A stretch of 64,000 bases of DNA from Dioscorea cayenensis subsp. rotundata (GCF_009730915.1 NC_052475.1:28023016-28087015); one strand, 5' to 3'; shown: positions 20,845 through 32,678, counted from the stretch's first letter. The notes: generated by a model from the letters alone, not told the origin. A program made the numbers and translations.

Positions 20845-23345
20845 TTTTTTTTCTTTTTTTAATAAAATGGATAAACCATAAATTTATTAGAAAAACCAGA
20901 ACAGCGAACGACAAACAAACAACACAAACAAACAGACAAAACAACAAAACGTAAACAGGGACAAAAAGGACGCTACACCAGCTGTGTGATAGTCCACAAC
21001 AAACAAAAGAAAGAAAAAACAGGCAACAAACATCAAGCACAGACGAAAAACCCCCAGCCTTGAATTGAGAAGACGAAATACACCAAGAGGCAACAAAGAT
21101 CAACTCAGTCAGACCAAGAAGGTCACTCATGAAGCTGTGGATGAATTGAGCTGCTAGCAAGTTCCGCTAATCTGGCGCTCAAGAAGTCGAGAGAGTGCTT
21201 GACAGACTGAATGGAATCAATGGATACTTGCTGAGTTGAGTCCTTAGCTACAGAACACCAATCAATAGCATATGAGAAATTTTTAATAAAATTGAAGTTG
21301 TGGAAAGGAAGGTAAGATTGAAAATTCTGTTATTCCTTTCCAACCAGATATTCCAGAAAATTGCTCTGGTAAGGAGATCCCAGAAGGTGCTCCAATGCGC
21401 GTCCGGGGAATGAATCCAAGTCGACCAAACTTGATCGAACGAATTTGGAATCGAATGTAATTTTAGATTGCTCATGTAAAACGCCCAAATTCGGGAAGCA
21501 AAATCACAGTGAATCAGAAGATGGTCAGCAATTTCTGAATTTTTAAAACACAGAACACAGGTATCTGTTGCATTTTGGATGTTACAGCCTTTCTTAGCAA
21601 GGTTGGACAGAGATGGGATTTTGTTATCATTAGCAAGCCAACAGAAAAGTGTGACTTTGCTAGGACATTCCACTTTCCAGAAGAAAGAATAAAGTGAAGT
21701 GTGCATTCCACCATCAACAAGGAAATTATAGAATGAGCGAACTGAAAAGGAACATTTACTTTCAAAGGTCCAAATGTTCATATCCTCTTGGGGAGATAAA
21801 CACTCAGGAATAGATTGAATGAGGGGTATAAGATCTTCCTTAGTGACCTCATGAAAGAAGGATACACGATTAAAAGTATTCAAGTAAAATTGTCTAATAG
21901 TAATCCAGGGTGTCAGGCAGTTATTAAAAAAAACTAGGCCAGATGTCTTTTGGAGCTCGACCACCAAGCCAGTTGTCGAACCAGATGAAGGTAGAGGCAC
22001 CATTGTGTATTGTTTTTTAGGTACAAGCTCTAAAAGCAGGAAGTATTGGGGTGATGCGAGCCCAGAAAAAAATATTTACTCCTAGGCGTGGAATGAAAGA
22101 GTGGCCTAGGAGGTCCTCTGCTAAGGTAATTAAGGTAAATGATTTTGGACCAGCAATCTTGTTGCCCAGTTAAGATTTTCCACCACCATTTAGCGAGAAG
22201 GGATTATTAAAGGGGTGAAGATTAAGAATACCCCATCCACCCATGCTACGAGAACGGCAAATTCTGTCCCAAGCTACCAAGCGTAGACCCTTGGAACCAA
22301 GGTCGGATCCTTTCCAAAGAAAATCTCTACAGATTTTATCTATTTCCTTAATTACCCAAGATAGTAATTTGAAAACAGACATCCAGTAAGTGGGAATAGA
22401 AGAAAGGACCAAGTTAAGAAGGGTGAGACGACCCCCAAGGAATAAGTGGCTTTCCAAGAAGAAAGTTTTGCTCTAACCATCGATGTTAATTTTGTCCAAT
22501 CTTCACATTTGGGGCGTCGACCAAAGATTGGACACCTAAGTATATGAGTGGAAGGCAATCCCTTGTACAGTTGAGAATCGAAGCTAAAATTATACTAGGT
22601 TGGTATCCATAATTGGTGGAGTAAAGACAACTCTTGTTGTGATTAATGGTAAGACCAGAGGCACTTTCAAAAAGGTACAGAATAAGCTTGGTAATGAGTA
22701 GGTCATCTTGGCCTCCAGCAGAGAAAATGATGAGATAATCAGCGTATTGAAGATGACATATGCTATATGAGGTACCAATGGGAACACCCACAAGGATGCA
22801 ATTTCAAAGTGCATGAGAGAACATCGCACTTAGGGTATCAGCAGCAAGTGCAAACAAAAAGGAGGAGAGGGGATCTCCTTGGCGTAAACCACGTTTTCAA
22901 TGAAAGAATCCATGAGGTTCCCCATTCACAAGAACTTGAGCTTTGGAAGTGTGAAGGATGTTAGAGATCCAAGAGATCCAGTGTGAACTGAAGCTTCGAG
23001 CAGCAAGAATATCAAAAAGAAAGTCCCAATCAAACGAATCAAAGGCTTTTGCAAAGTCAAGTTTAAGAGCATAGCCAAACACCTTTTTCTTTTGAAGGTG
23101 GAAATTAGTTCTTGGGCAGCTATAATATTATCTGCAATGCATCTGTCTTTAATGAACGTAGATTGAGAGTCATCAACCAGGGAACTAATCACATTTCTCA
23201 ACCTATTAGCAAGGACTTTAGATAAGATTTTGCAGGAAGAATTAATCAGGCTAATAGGCGGAAATCAAAAATCTTTTCAGGAGAATTGGTTTTGGCAATC
23301 AAAGCAATATGAGTCCAATTGATGCGTTCAAGATTAGCCTTCCCA
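20845..23345 (-). mobile_element. 5'-truncated L1-type LINE carrying RT and C-terminal ORF2 pieces
   Basis: Read on the minus strand, ORF2 fragments occur in order. RT motif A is KLDFAKAFDSFDWDFL (about 23080-23030). Motif B is GLRQGDPLSSFLF (about 22895-22850). Motif C is QYADYLIIF (about 22757-22730), where the second catalytic aspartate of the usual YADD is replaced by tyrosine. Next come LIYLGV, the zinc-binding stretch (CNIQNATDTCVLCFKNSEIADHLL, about 21590-21525) and the WNIWLERNNRIF motif at about 21360-21320. The 3' UTR ends in the family signature (plus strand aataaaatggataaacca, about 20860) and a poly-A run at 20845-20860. Several frameshifts and stops break ORF2. The endonuclease part is absent, so the copy is dead. 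Confidence 0.88.
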
Positions 23346-23926
23346 TAAAAAAATCATTAACTCTAAGATCAATAAGCTAATATAATTAATAGAATTTCAA
23401 TTTCATACTCTATGGAGAATGGAGCTGCCACAACAACAACAATAACAAAAGTCGTTAGTTTTAATTATTTAGGATCTCCTACATCAATCTTTCTCCTCCA
23501 TATTATTTTATCGTTTTTCATTTTAATATTCACGATTGCCAAAATATATTAGTTAAAAAAAAAAACTGCCAAAATATGAATGATCATGAATCGGACATGA
23601 CTGCACCACAAAATATTTCATGTTCATTGACTTCCAAAGTCCTCCAACTCAACACAGCTCCCTACTTGAAGTATTAATTTGAAATTAATGGAATGAAAGT
23701 TTTCTTGGATAATTAATCTGATATTATCATTTGATCATATACGCCATTAGTTCGTACAAACATATAAAATTGTTCAGTGGAATTCCCTTGTCTTGACTTT
23801 CCAAAGGACCAAAACCCTAGTTGGATGCCTATTTAAATTATAAACCCATCCATCCAACAGGAATGATGGAAAACATATTTTAATTAATTTTGAATAACAA
23901 AATAGTTTTTTTATTTTATTACAACC
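23346..23926. other. Intergenic DNA between two LINE fragments
   Basis: AT-rich sequence without recognisable coding or repeat features, ending at the target site of the plus-strand LINE fragment. Confidence 0.45.
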
Positions 23927-23936
23927 ATAATTATGG

Positions 23937-24625
23937 CAAAACAGAATTCTCACGTTGGAAACCCTTGCGCGCAGGAGGTGCAACAGGATGCCGACGGATA
24001 CCTGTGTGCTTTGTCATGCGGGGTCAGAGTCTGTTGATCATCTTTTCCTCCAATGCCCTTTCCCCGTCCAGGTGTGGGATTACTTTGGCAGGTTGCTGCA
24101 GTTCCCGCATCCCCCTGTCTCCTTGAGAGACTTGTGGGGGCCTTGGCGTCTGAGTTTGCTCCCCGCCCGGAGGGCTTTTGGAGATCTTGTTTATAAAGCA
24201 ATTGTTTGGAATATTTGGCTGGCTAGGAATGATTGTATCTTTAATGCCAATTTTGTTCATGTGCACTGTATTTTATTCAAAATTGATCAGATGATTTTAT
24301 CTTGGTTATCTTCAGTCGAGGACAGAGTCCGTGAGAAGTTTGATGATGACATCACCTCTGTTCGGAGGAGCTTGGAGTTCTTGGGGCCCAGCGATGAGGT
24401 TCGGGGTGCGACCCAGCCTGCTGAGGAGGTTTACGACGCGGTCGTAGGATAGGTGTTTAGTTGCTGATGGCCTTGAGGATGGCCGTTGTTCCTCTTTCTG
24501 TTTTGTTTTGTTGTTGATTTCTTGTTGTTTCTTTTGGTTTGGCACCCTGTATCCTTACCCCATCTAGTGGTTGGTTGTTTCTTTTTTTCAATATAGTGGT
24601 TTATCCATCTTTTCAAAAAAAAATA
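23937..24625 (+). mobile_element. 5'-truncated L1-type LINE with target-site duplication
   Basis: The open frame 23955-24452 encodes the C-terminal end of ORF2: a zinc-binding motif (CVLCHAGSESVDHLFLQCP) and WNIWLARNDCIFNANF, followed by a 3' UTR ending atagtggtttatccatcttt and poly-A (24615-24623). The 10-bp word ataattatgg precedes the element (23927-23936) and follows the poly-A (24626-24635), a convincing target-site duplication. At about 690 bp with an open frame it looks younger than the neighbouring minus-strand copy. Confidence 0.85.
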
Positions 24626-24639
24626 ATAATTATGGGTAT

Positions 24640-26660
24640 TATCTCATTCATAATTATTAATATATTTTTTTTTCTTAGATTAACACATTGTTATGAATCC
24701 ATGGTTTATGCCTCTACAAGCTTTTGGCGCTTGATAATGGGTCATAGTCTGGGATTGACAGGTACGATAATATATCAATTATGATAGTTTAATAACCCTC
24801 TATAGATTTACTATATTGGGTGGGCTAATATGCAAGACAATCAGGACATACCATATGCACTTAAAATGATATATCAATGACCACAGGTCCACAACTCTAC
24901 AATGGTAAATCTTTTGCCTTATAATCCTAGAAAGATTTAAGATGGAGAATACAACTCCTCCTACAGAAGGAACCTGTGAACATAACTGAAATAGTATTTT
25001 TATAAAATATCTACAGTGTATTTGCACAGTACTTTATAGTATTACGACATAAAAAATTAAACATTGCACCACTCACTCACTACTCATGGGTTATTTTTCA
25101 CTAGGCTATCTTATGGTTGAGATTCTATCACATATCTCCCTGTATCTACGGTATGATGAAATTATATCACGTGTCTCTCAGTATTCAAAATTTTTGACAT
25201 AAATATAAATATAAACATAAACATAAATTGCCACTTTTGCAGGAATAATGGCCACAAGTTGAAATTCCATATTTTTAAACCGCCCCGCCCTAATAAAACA
25301 CTGTGAATAGGAAAATATAAAAGGACCCATGAAATCTTTTTTAATAGTTTATAAATAATTCTTCTGATTGTATCATTGTGTGCATATATATATATATATA
25401 TATAATAACCTCAACATAATTAATTCAATAAAATTATAACAAGAAACAACAAAATGACAACCTGTAACAAGAAGCATCACATGGGCGCCTGTGGTCCTCA
25501 AAACTGATCTAATTGAGCACCAAATATTTTTTAAAGTCTTAATTAACAACCATGACCAAGGCTCAGATTCAATCCTCCGGTCCCAAGCTGGTCCTTCCAT
25601 TGGTCAAGAACACGCGAGCATGATGGTCGGATTTTAAAATTCAAAGTTATGCGTATATTTTTTTAAGTCTTGGGATCCAAAGTACGTATTGGTCTGTGGG
25701 ACTCAAAGCCAAGTGTCAATGATCGCCATATCATTCATTTACTTTAAAAAAAATTAATATATTAAATACTTACATAGTTACATTGGGTTATGGGTACAAG
25801 AGCTGGACTTAAATCTCACCCAGCAGAAGCACGGGGAATCATGAGAGTGGAAAGCTTAGGACAGTTTAGCATTATCGATAATTTTTTATTTTTATTGTTG
25901 AGATTAAATTTTTAAAATTTTTGGTAACAACACTTGTTTAAACATTAAAAAAAAACATATTTTTAATTTTTTAAAATATTAACTTCTTAATTTTAACCTA
26001 ACACATTAGAAATTTTTAAACCACTATTTTTTTGTTATGCCGGCAAATTGTGAATATCCGGTGATCAAATAGACACCGGTATACAATAGTCTAATCGACA
26101 ATGGTTGACGATGAGGGGCCGTCAATCGCCGGTGATAGGGGTGCCATGTTCCGGTCACCAGATGCCACCCGAACAGCAATGGTAAGCGTGCCCAATAGTG
26201 GTGCATTGTTAACCAACGGATCAACGCTGGCCGGTAGCTAATAGCGGCAAACACGACTACCAAAAACGTGACAACCTGTTGTGAGCCATAAGTAGCTAGT
26301 GGTGGTGCGGCCATGTGGCGAAAAGTCACCTATGGACATTGGTAGTTGGCCGAATACCAGTTTTTTCATATTTTTATTAATATATATATATATATAAACT
26401 TTATTCACTAATATAATTTAATTTTGTTTATTAATATAAAAAAACTTTATAAAAAATATAAAAATATAAATATGAGAAAAATAATAAAAACTTTACTAAC
26501 CATACTTGTTTTGTTTTTAATAAACCACTCATAAAAAAATAAATAAATAGATAACATTGAAGGACTTTCGGTTTTGAACTCATAAGATCAATGTCTTCTT
26601 GTATAAGAAAAAGGAAAACACTCGAGTGGAAACAATCTACTAATTCGTAGGATTAAAGCC
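24640..26660. other. Intergenic DNA
   Basis: AT-rich DNA with a (TA)n tract near 25386-25405. The segment 26030-26340 is richer in GC with repeated ccggt words and open frames on the minus strand, but no recognisable domain. No gene is supported. Confidence 0.4.
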
Positions 26661-26661
26661 T

Positions 26662-27270
26662 GAGTATTAGATCCGGCCCGGGCATTGACCCGGTCAAGGC
26701 TCTGGGTCACGGGTCAATTGGTTCAACCGTCGGATCATTTGGGTCAATACTGGGTTAATAAAAATATTTTAAAATATTATTTTTAAAATTATAAGTTAGT
26801 TTTTAATTATATAATGATATATCATAATAATATCCATGAATTATTAGTTATCAAATAAATAATTTGATAGAAAAAATATAAAACAATTGTTAATCTTTGA
26901 TTTGGAAGCAGTAGAAAAGAGAAAAAAAGCTCAAACTTCACATAATACCAACACATAACAATACTAATTCACAATAAAAGTTTAAATTTATCATCAAAGT
27001 ATCAAACCAAACTCAATCCAATATATAACCAAAGTTCAAAATTGAAATTACAAATCAAACTGGGTCAATCGGTCTGACCGTCGGGTCAACTGGTTTGACC
27101 ACCGGGTCAATCAGTCCGACCGCCGGATCAACCGGTCTAACCACCGGATCAATGCGGGTTAGAACGAGTTGATTGTATAACCGGTCTAATTAAAGACCCG
27201 GACCGGTTGAAGCACCGGGTCACCGGGTCAACCGGTCCGACTGCCGGGCCGGTCCGGGTTTGATAACTAT
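26662..27270. mobile_element. Non-autonomous terminal-inverted-repeat element with ccggt-rich ends
   Basis: The left end (gtattagatccggcccggg, then repeated gggtcaa/ccggt words) is mirrored by the right end, whose reverse complement begins atagttatcaaacccggacc. The ends are GC-rich and repetitive while the core (26760-27050) is AT-rich, as in many plant non-autonomous DNA elements. No transposase reading frame is present. I cannot assign the superfamily. Confidence 0.6.
27062..27145. repeat. 21-bp tandem repeat array, four units
   Basis: Units at 27062-27082, 27083-27103, 27104-27124 and 27125-27145 follow the pattern gg(g/a)tcaa-ccggt-c-gaccgcc with a few substitutions each. The array forms part of the right terminal region of the element around it. 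Confidence 0.85.
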
Positions 27271-27407
27271 GGTATAAAGTTCACATAATAAGTACAGCTT
27301 CACATAGAAAAATATTATCTATGGCAGTTAAATGCAAGGAATAGCCCATCACGCCCATGACCTTAACAAATAGATGCCTGAATGTTGCCACTTGTACAAA
27401 AATGTAC

Positions 27408-27464
27408 CTTACATAATACTTTTTTTTTATTAAAATGGATAAACCGTTTCTTACATAATACTTT
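27408..27464 (-). mobile_element. 27-bp LINE tail insertion flanked by a 15-bp target-site duplication
   Basis: The word cttacataatacttt occurs at 27408-27422 and 27450-27464. Between them lie 27 bp that read on the minus strand as the family 3' terminus, aaacggtttatccattttaa plus A residues. This is an extreme 5' truncation of the LINE family seen elsewhere in the window. Confidence 0.85.
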
Positions 27465-27672
27465 AATTTTGGAATGCTACAAATTAAGGGATATATACAT
27501 GGCTACATATATTTATATTTCAAACTCAAAACAAAGAACCACCGTTATTTTAGTTTATAATTTATAAGAGGCAAATCACATGGAAATATTTTATCAAAAA
27601 AAACAAAAAAAATCAAATGGAATTATAATGATATCATACTAATCCCCAATGTTATGTAGAAATTCAAAATCT

Positions 27673-28359
27673 TCATCGTAGTGTACTAGAAACTCGTCCG
27701 TTCAAATGCCTTCTTCCTTTCAGCGCCGGTCCACTTGCACGGCCATTCCCTGTGAAGAACCCAAAGGATGTAGTTTTATAACAATCCATATATTATATAT
27801 ATATACCCTTAAGATAACAGATGTATTTCAATTAAGAAGAAATATATATATATATATATATACCATCTTCACATCTCTTTTTAGAAGCAGTGGGATGATT
27901 TGGAATGAAGACTCCTGTTCCATTACTCTCCCTTGGCAACCAAACCTGCAATTCAAGAATTAACAAAAATTAAAACCTCAACGGCATTAAATCAAGCAAA
28001 ATCTTAATATTCCGTACTTTTAATTGGTTCCTCTGCTTTAGAGTGAGTAACTGTTCACATTCATTATGACGCCAACTGAAGTGGTTCATCTGCAAACAAA
28101 ACCAAGTCCTTGAGACGTTATTAAAAGAAAAAAACACAGTAATGAATCATCAATAGATATATGTCATGAGTTGGAGCTTGCTTGCCTCTGCAAGGATCAA
28201 TGGATTTATTAAACTTGGTCTCTTGATGGAGTAATTACCAGCTAATCCATATTTGTTCTTTGCTGCTTCTTCTTCATCATCATTCACAAGAAGCAAAATC
28301 CTCTTCTCAATTTCCATGAAGAGCACATCCTCCTCCTTTGTAATTTGATGGCCTTCCAT
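27673..28359 (-). CDS. Small plant protein with GTGVFIP motif, four exons
   Basis: I assembled this from splice sites: 28359-28186 (174 bp), 28089-28018 (72), 27945-27864 (82) and 27749-27673 (77 with TGA), a total of 405 bp and 134 residues, in frame. Exon 1 starts MEGHQITKEEDVLFMEIEKR and is acidic (NDDEEEAA). Exon 2 reads SWRHNECEQLLTLKQRNQ. Exon 3 carries VWLPRESNGTGVFIPN, and exon 4 is a basic tail (ALKGRRHLNGR). The GTGVF(I/L)P motif after a VW-x-P stretch recurs, as I remember, in uncharacterised plant nuclear proteins; no biochemical role is known to me. Introns 2 and 3 are GT-AG; intron 1 must use a GC donor (GAG then GCAAGC), because no in-frame GT donor precedes the stop at 28150. 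The join of exons 1 and 2 is therefore the least certain. Confidence 0.68.
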
Positions 28360-29636
28360 GGTCTTGGTTATTTGGCTAAAGAATTTTAATTATCAGATAT
28401 ATATGAAGAACAAGATGGAATAATGATGTACATATATATACACACACACACGCATTGGTTTAAGAAGAATAGACGTTACTCATGAGATGTACTAGAGAGG
28501 AAGGAGAGGGAATGAAAGTGGAAAGTCCCAAGGGATGCCTCCAAAATGACTGCAAGCTTTGTTTTTAATGGGGACACACTTATGTTGCCTTATTGTTACG
28601 TGTTAGGAAAACAACGTACCATGCACGGACGTGGGAAGAGCCGCGTGGGAGGTGATGTTATTTAATAAATTCAGGAGGTTATTTTAACATGCATTGCTTT
28701 TGGTTGCAAGTGCATTTCCACCAATTATATATATATCGACCGGTGTTAATTAATTAATCAGGATAAATACTTGACTAATATTATATTATGAATGATTGGA
28801 TGATGATAATATTGAATATTGTACAAGAATTGGATGGCTATATATGAAATATGTTTAGGACTTAATTAAATAAAATAATGATCTAACATCAATGAGTTGG
28901 TCTCTAATGAAATATCATATGTTTACAAGGTGTAGTATCTCAGGTGGTGGTACCTAGTGAAGAAAACAACTACAGGTATAAGATTCTACTGATTTTGATG
29001 AAACAAATATTAATAGCGAGTAATATTGAAAAGAAAGAAAATGACAATAGTAATATGCTCCCAAGTTTGCAAATATATAATTGGTTCATGCATTTATATT
29101 TCATGTATTCATATATTAATATAAAAATGTTTTTAAATTTTAAGTTAGTCTGTATTATTAGACCTATATAATTTGAATTAATATAATCAGTACGTTGAAG
29201 ATTATTAAATTATAATTAAATGATTAATGGCTCACACAATTAAACATGAAATATTGTGAACTACTTAAACATCAAGCATATAACCCGAAAATAAGCGCTT
29301 TTGGTTGTGATTGGAAATTTTTTTAAAAAAAATAATACATACAAGTTTAAGGAATTTAGACATTTATCTGTAAAAAAAACCAAGACATTTATTTTAAATT
29401 AATTTATATATATAAGGTTCAATCATCTATGCACGTTCGTAGAATCGAAATCTACAAACGTTATTATTAACCGTTGGATTTCGATCTAACAGTTGATCAC
29501 TATTTAATAAATAGTATTACTATGCTGATAAATAGTGGTACAGTAAAAAAAAAGATGTACAATAAAATATATATATATATTTGAAAGATGATAGATCATT
29601 AGCTTTTTTTAAAAAAAAATCAAAGAGTTATAAAGA

Positions 29637-29669
<33 letters not shown>

Positions 29670-30300
29670 GCTTCACTAAAACTTGAAAATATAACAACAA
29701 AACAACACAAGTTAAAAGCAACAAAAACAAGGGAGCTATGGCCTCCAAGGGGTAAATTTTTTATGCAGAGATATACTTGAAATCGTTGATTCGTGCACAA
29801 ATACCCGATAACAAGCCTCCAACACCTGTTGATTAACGATAACCAGGATTGGAAGAAGAGTAAAATCTTATTACTCAATGAAATAATGATCACAAAACTG
29901 ATTTTCTCTTGCCCATAGGCTTACATTAAATATGCGAAAATAGCACTAAGAAAAGAGATAATTTAAAATTTTATCAAAAATAGTAAATTCTCAAATATCA
30001 GCAAGAAATAAAAGATTTAACAAAATAAAGACTATTGCCACAAACATGATCACAAATCAGAGATTTCTATCCTAAGATATAACGAAATCAATAATTACTA
30101 AAAACGACAAAATTCTGGTTTTTGAGGCCTAAACGATGGAATTTGGCCAAATTTTGGTATGCCTCACGAGTTGTGACTTTTGTTCCTTGACCCGTTTCCC
30201 ATCAAATAGACCCGGTCGAACCATAAAATCTCATCGCCCACCAAATTACCGAAATACCCTTCCATCGAACTTCTCCATGTACACACATGCTAATTCATCT
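28360..30300. other. Upstream and intergenic DNA
   Basis: 28360-28560 is the likely 5' region of the small minus-strand gene. Beyond it the DNA is AT-rich. 29420-29510 resembles one arm of the inverted-repeat element at 7.6-7.8 kb, and a (TAA)n microsatellite occupies 29638-29669. No gene is seen. Confidence 0.45.
29638..29669. repeat. (TAA)n microsatellite
   Basis: About ten uninterrupted TAA units. Confidence 0.95.
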
Positions 30301-30309
30301 ATACACCCG

Positions 30310-30681
30310 TCATCAATTTTTTAGTATGTCACTAAACTTTGGCTTATTTTCACTTTGATCACTAAACTTCAATTTGCATCAATTTGGTCAGTTAACATTA
30401 ATTTGATTTCACTGGCTAGTAAATCAAGGGATTTTTACCTCCAAATGAATGATGTGGCTCTTTTTTGATGACATGGGCACCTCTAATAGACTTAATAATG
30501 TGTCATGAGAAGAATTGACTTGAATTTTTAGACAGCCATGTTAGCAATTGAAGGTTGAAATGCTTGATATATTACTAGTTAAAATCAAATTAAAGTTGAG
30601 TGACTAAATTGATGCAAATTGAAATTCAGTAATCAAAATGAAAATGAGCCAAAGTTTAGTGGTTTACTAAAAAATTTACCC
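30310..30681. mobile_element. Long-inverted-repeat MITE, copy A
   Basis: The two ends are inverted copies over roughly 110 bp. The left arm contains gtcactaaactttggcttat and the right arm its complement (gagccaaagtttagtggttt), with further matching around tttgcatcaatttggtca. The right terminus on the minus strand is GGGTAAATTTTTTAGT. There is no ORF. The whole element would fold into a long hairpin if transcribed. A second copy is at 44854-45164. Confidence 0.8.
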
Positions 30682-30793
30682 GCCTCCAAGGAGATGAACT
30701 AGTTAGCTAAAGCTTCTCCTGGAGAGATCCTAACAAAAGGTTAAAAAAGATTAGTCGTGCATGTACAAAAATAAAATCTTGCCATGGTCCCCC

Positions 30794-30817
30794 GTTGTTG
30801 TTGTTGTTGTTGTTGTT
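30794..30817. repeat. (GTT)n microsatellite
   Basis: Eight GTT units in a row. Confidence 0.95.
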
Positions 30818-31039
30818 ATTTTTATTTTTATTTTCTTTTTCTTCTATGTGAGATACATGAACTCCAAACTTCGTTTAACTATACAAATTAATTAATCTTC
30901 CCAATTTAATTCCCTTTGATTCTAGAGCAGCATACACTCACATAATGAACATATGCTTAATTTGAAGATTAGTTAAGATTAGTTAAGATTAGCTAATTCT
31001 CCTTCTCATATGACTAGTCTCATCATGCGCGGCACGACA

Positions 31040-32678
31040 CGGTCTGGTGCGCCGCCCCAAGATCTAGGAGATCTATATGCCCGCGCTGAGCTCCATGATG
31101 ATTCAGGCTAAGATCGAGTGTCCCGGGGGAAAGCCTGGCTGTCGTCAAGTCCAAAGTCGGCATTGAGATTTGAGAGCTTCTATGATAACATTCTCCCTGC
31201 CATTGAGAACGCCATTCGGCCCTCCTATAGATCTGTTCGCTGAGTCCGAGGACGAGGCCCCAATCTCCAAGGCTCCCGCTACAGCCCCTCCTCCACCACC
31301 ATAACCTCCTTCTCCTTCAAATCTCTGGCTACGGTCACATCTCCTTCAAAGACCGTGGCAATTCCGAATCCCCCCAAGAAGCTCACGAACCAGTACAAGT
31401 TGGACACTGGGGCCATTGTTGGGAAGTGACCCTTTGGAGGGATTGCTCCTTCGGATGTGGAGGTAGCTTCTAGCATCCAACCCTACATGACTATGATTCT
31501 GTGCAGAAGAACATGGTCGAGAGGCTCTTGCTTGATGTACTCTATGAAAAGGTAGCTTCATTTTGGACTACTGCATCATATTGCGGTTAGAATCAGCTCT
31601 CTCTCTCTCGGAAAATTGGTGCTCGTAATATCTGCATCTCAGTCATTGTTATCAATTGCGCTAAAAAGCACTGAGCTTTTTAATATGCTACTTATTTTAC
31701 ATGATGAAGTAATCTAGTGTCTTCATTTTACTTCTGTAAGGTCAAATTACCTTTTATAGAGCTCATTAACGGGAGGAATAGTTTGTTTACAGATTAAGTC
31801 ACTAGTGTGACTATGACTGGCCTGGTGGCAAAGGCTGCAGCAATGGCGCTTGTACAGCATCCCGTAGTGCAAGAAAACTGCAAGGATGGTAAGAGCTTCA
31901 CATACAGCAGCATCATTAAAATTGCAGTGGCTGTGGCAATTGATGGTCTCCTCGTAACCTGGTTCTTCTGGATGCAGGTAAGGTTTTTAAATCTGATGTT
32001 TTATGATAAAAATCTGAAATCTGAAATCTTCATTTTTCCTACCCAATCAGAAACTTAAAAATACAAATCATGAAGTTAAAATCTTTTATCTACCTTCACA
32101 AGCTGGAGAACAGAACAGGTAAAGAAAGCCCGTTCTTCTCATAGAAAAATATGAAGGCTATCATTTTGTACATAGGACACTTTGAGATTAGTGAACCAAA
32201 AGATATATTTTAGTTAATTAATTTTGATTTATATCATGCACTTTCCTCTGTCTCTCTACATTTATATATATCTTATAATTCATTAATTTCAAAGTATCCT
32301 ATACGGAATGATAGCCCTCATGCGAGAAAGAGGAACATGTATAATTTAAATCAAAATTAATTAATTAATTAATCAAATGATATATTGTAGTTCACTAATT
32401 TCAAGTTTCTCATGTATGGTATGATCACAATCATCATAATCCATTTTTTTTTAAAAGAGAACCTCCTCTTAGAATTTTTACCGTTCAAAAACAGTTTCAT
32501 CTCAATGAATGAGTATAATTCAGGTATGCTTCTAAATTCTAATTACCATTTGGTATATATATTTTTCTTTTCTACATTTTTGTCCAAGCGTTGCATGCAC
32601 ATAAGCATTTGTGATTCTTCTGTAAAGACATTTACTTTATCCAATTTGGATTTGTTTGGGGTGGACACATTTGGATAG
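31040..32678 (+). pseudogene. Plastid pyruvate dehydrogenase E2 (dihydrolipoamide acetyltransferase) pseudogene
   Basis: E2 carries lipoyl groups and makes acetyl-CoA for plastid fatty-acid synthesis. Pieces lie in order but in different frames. A lipoyl-domain region at about 31120-31265 reads GES..VV, ESFYD and LFAESEDEAP. The subunit-binding region at about 31330-31470 reads PPKKLTNQYKLDTGAIVGK, then a stop, then PFGGIAPSDVE. A catalytic-domain exon at 31807-31977 reads MTGLVAKAAAMALVQHPVV, DGKSFTYSS and IAVAVAIDG, ending in a retained GTAAGG donor. EYNSG with a GTATGC donor lies at about 32507-32524, and TFTLSNLDLFGVDTFG and a stop at about 32624-32678. Stops and frameshifts disrupt each part, the lipoyl-lysine context is lost, and the catalytic C-terminus is missing. 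Retained intron borders show a DNA-level duplication, not a processed copy. Confidence 0.85.

Noticed and set aside
27062-27145. Regular 21-bp repeats that could suggest a CRISPR-like array
   Set aside because: The repeats are contiguous without spacers and lie in the end of a plant transposon-like element.
31279-31561. Minus-strand open frames of 65 and 71 codons
   Set aside because: They are shadows of the plus-strand E2 pseudogene, whose reading shows clear family residues.
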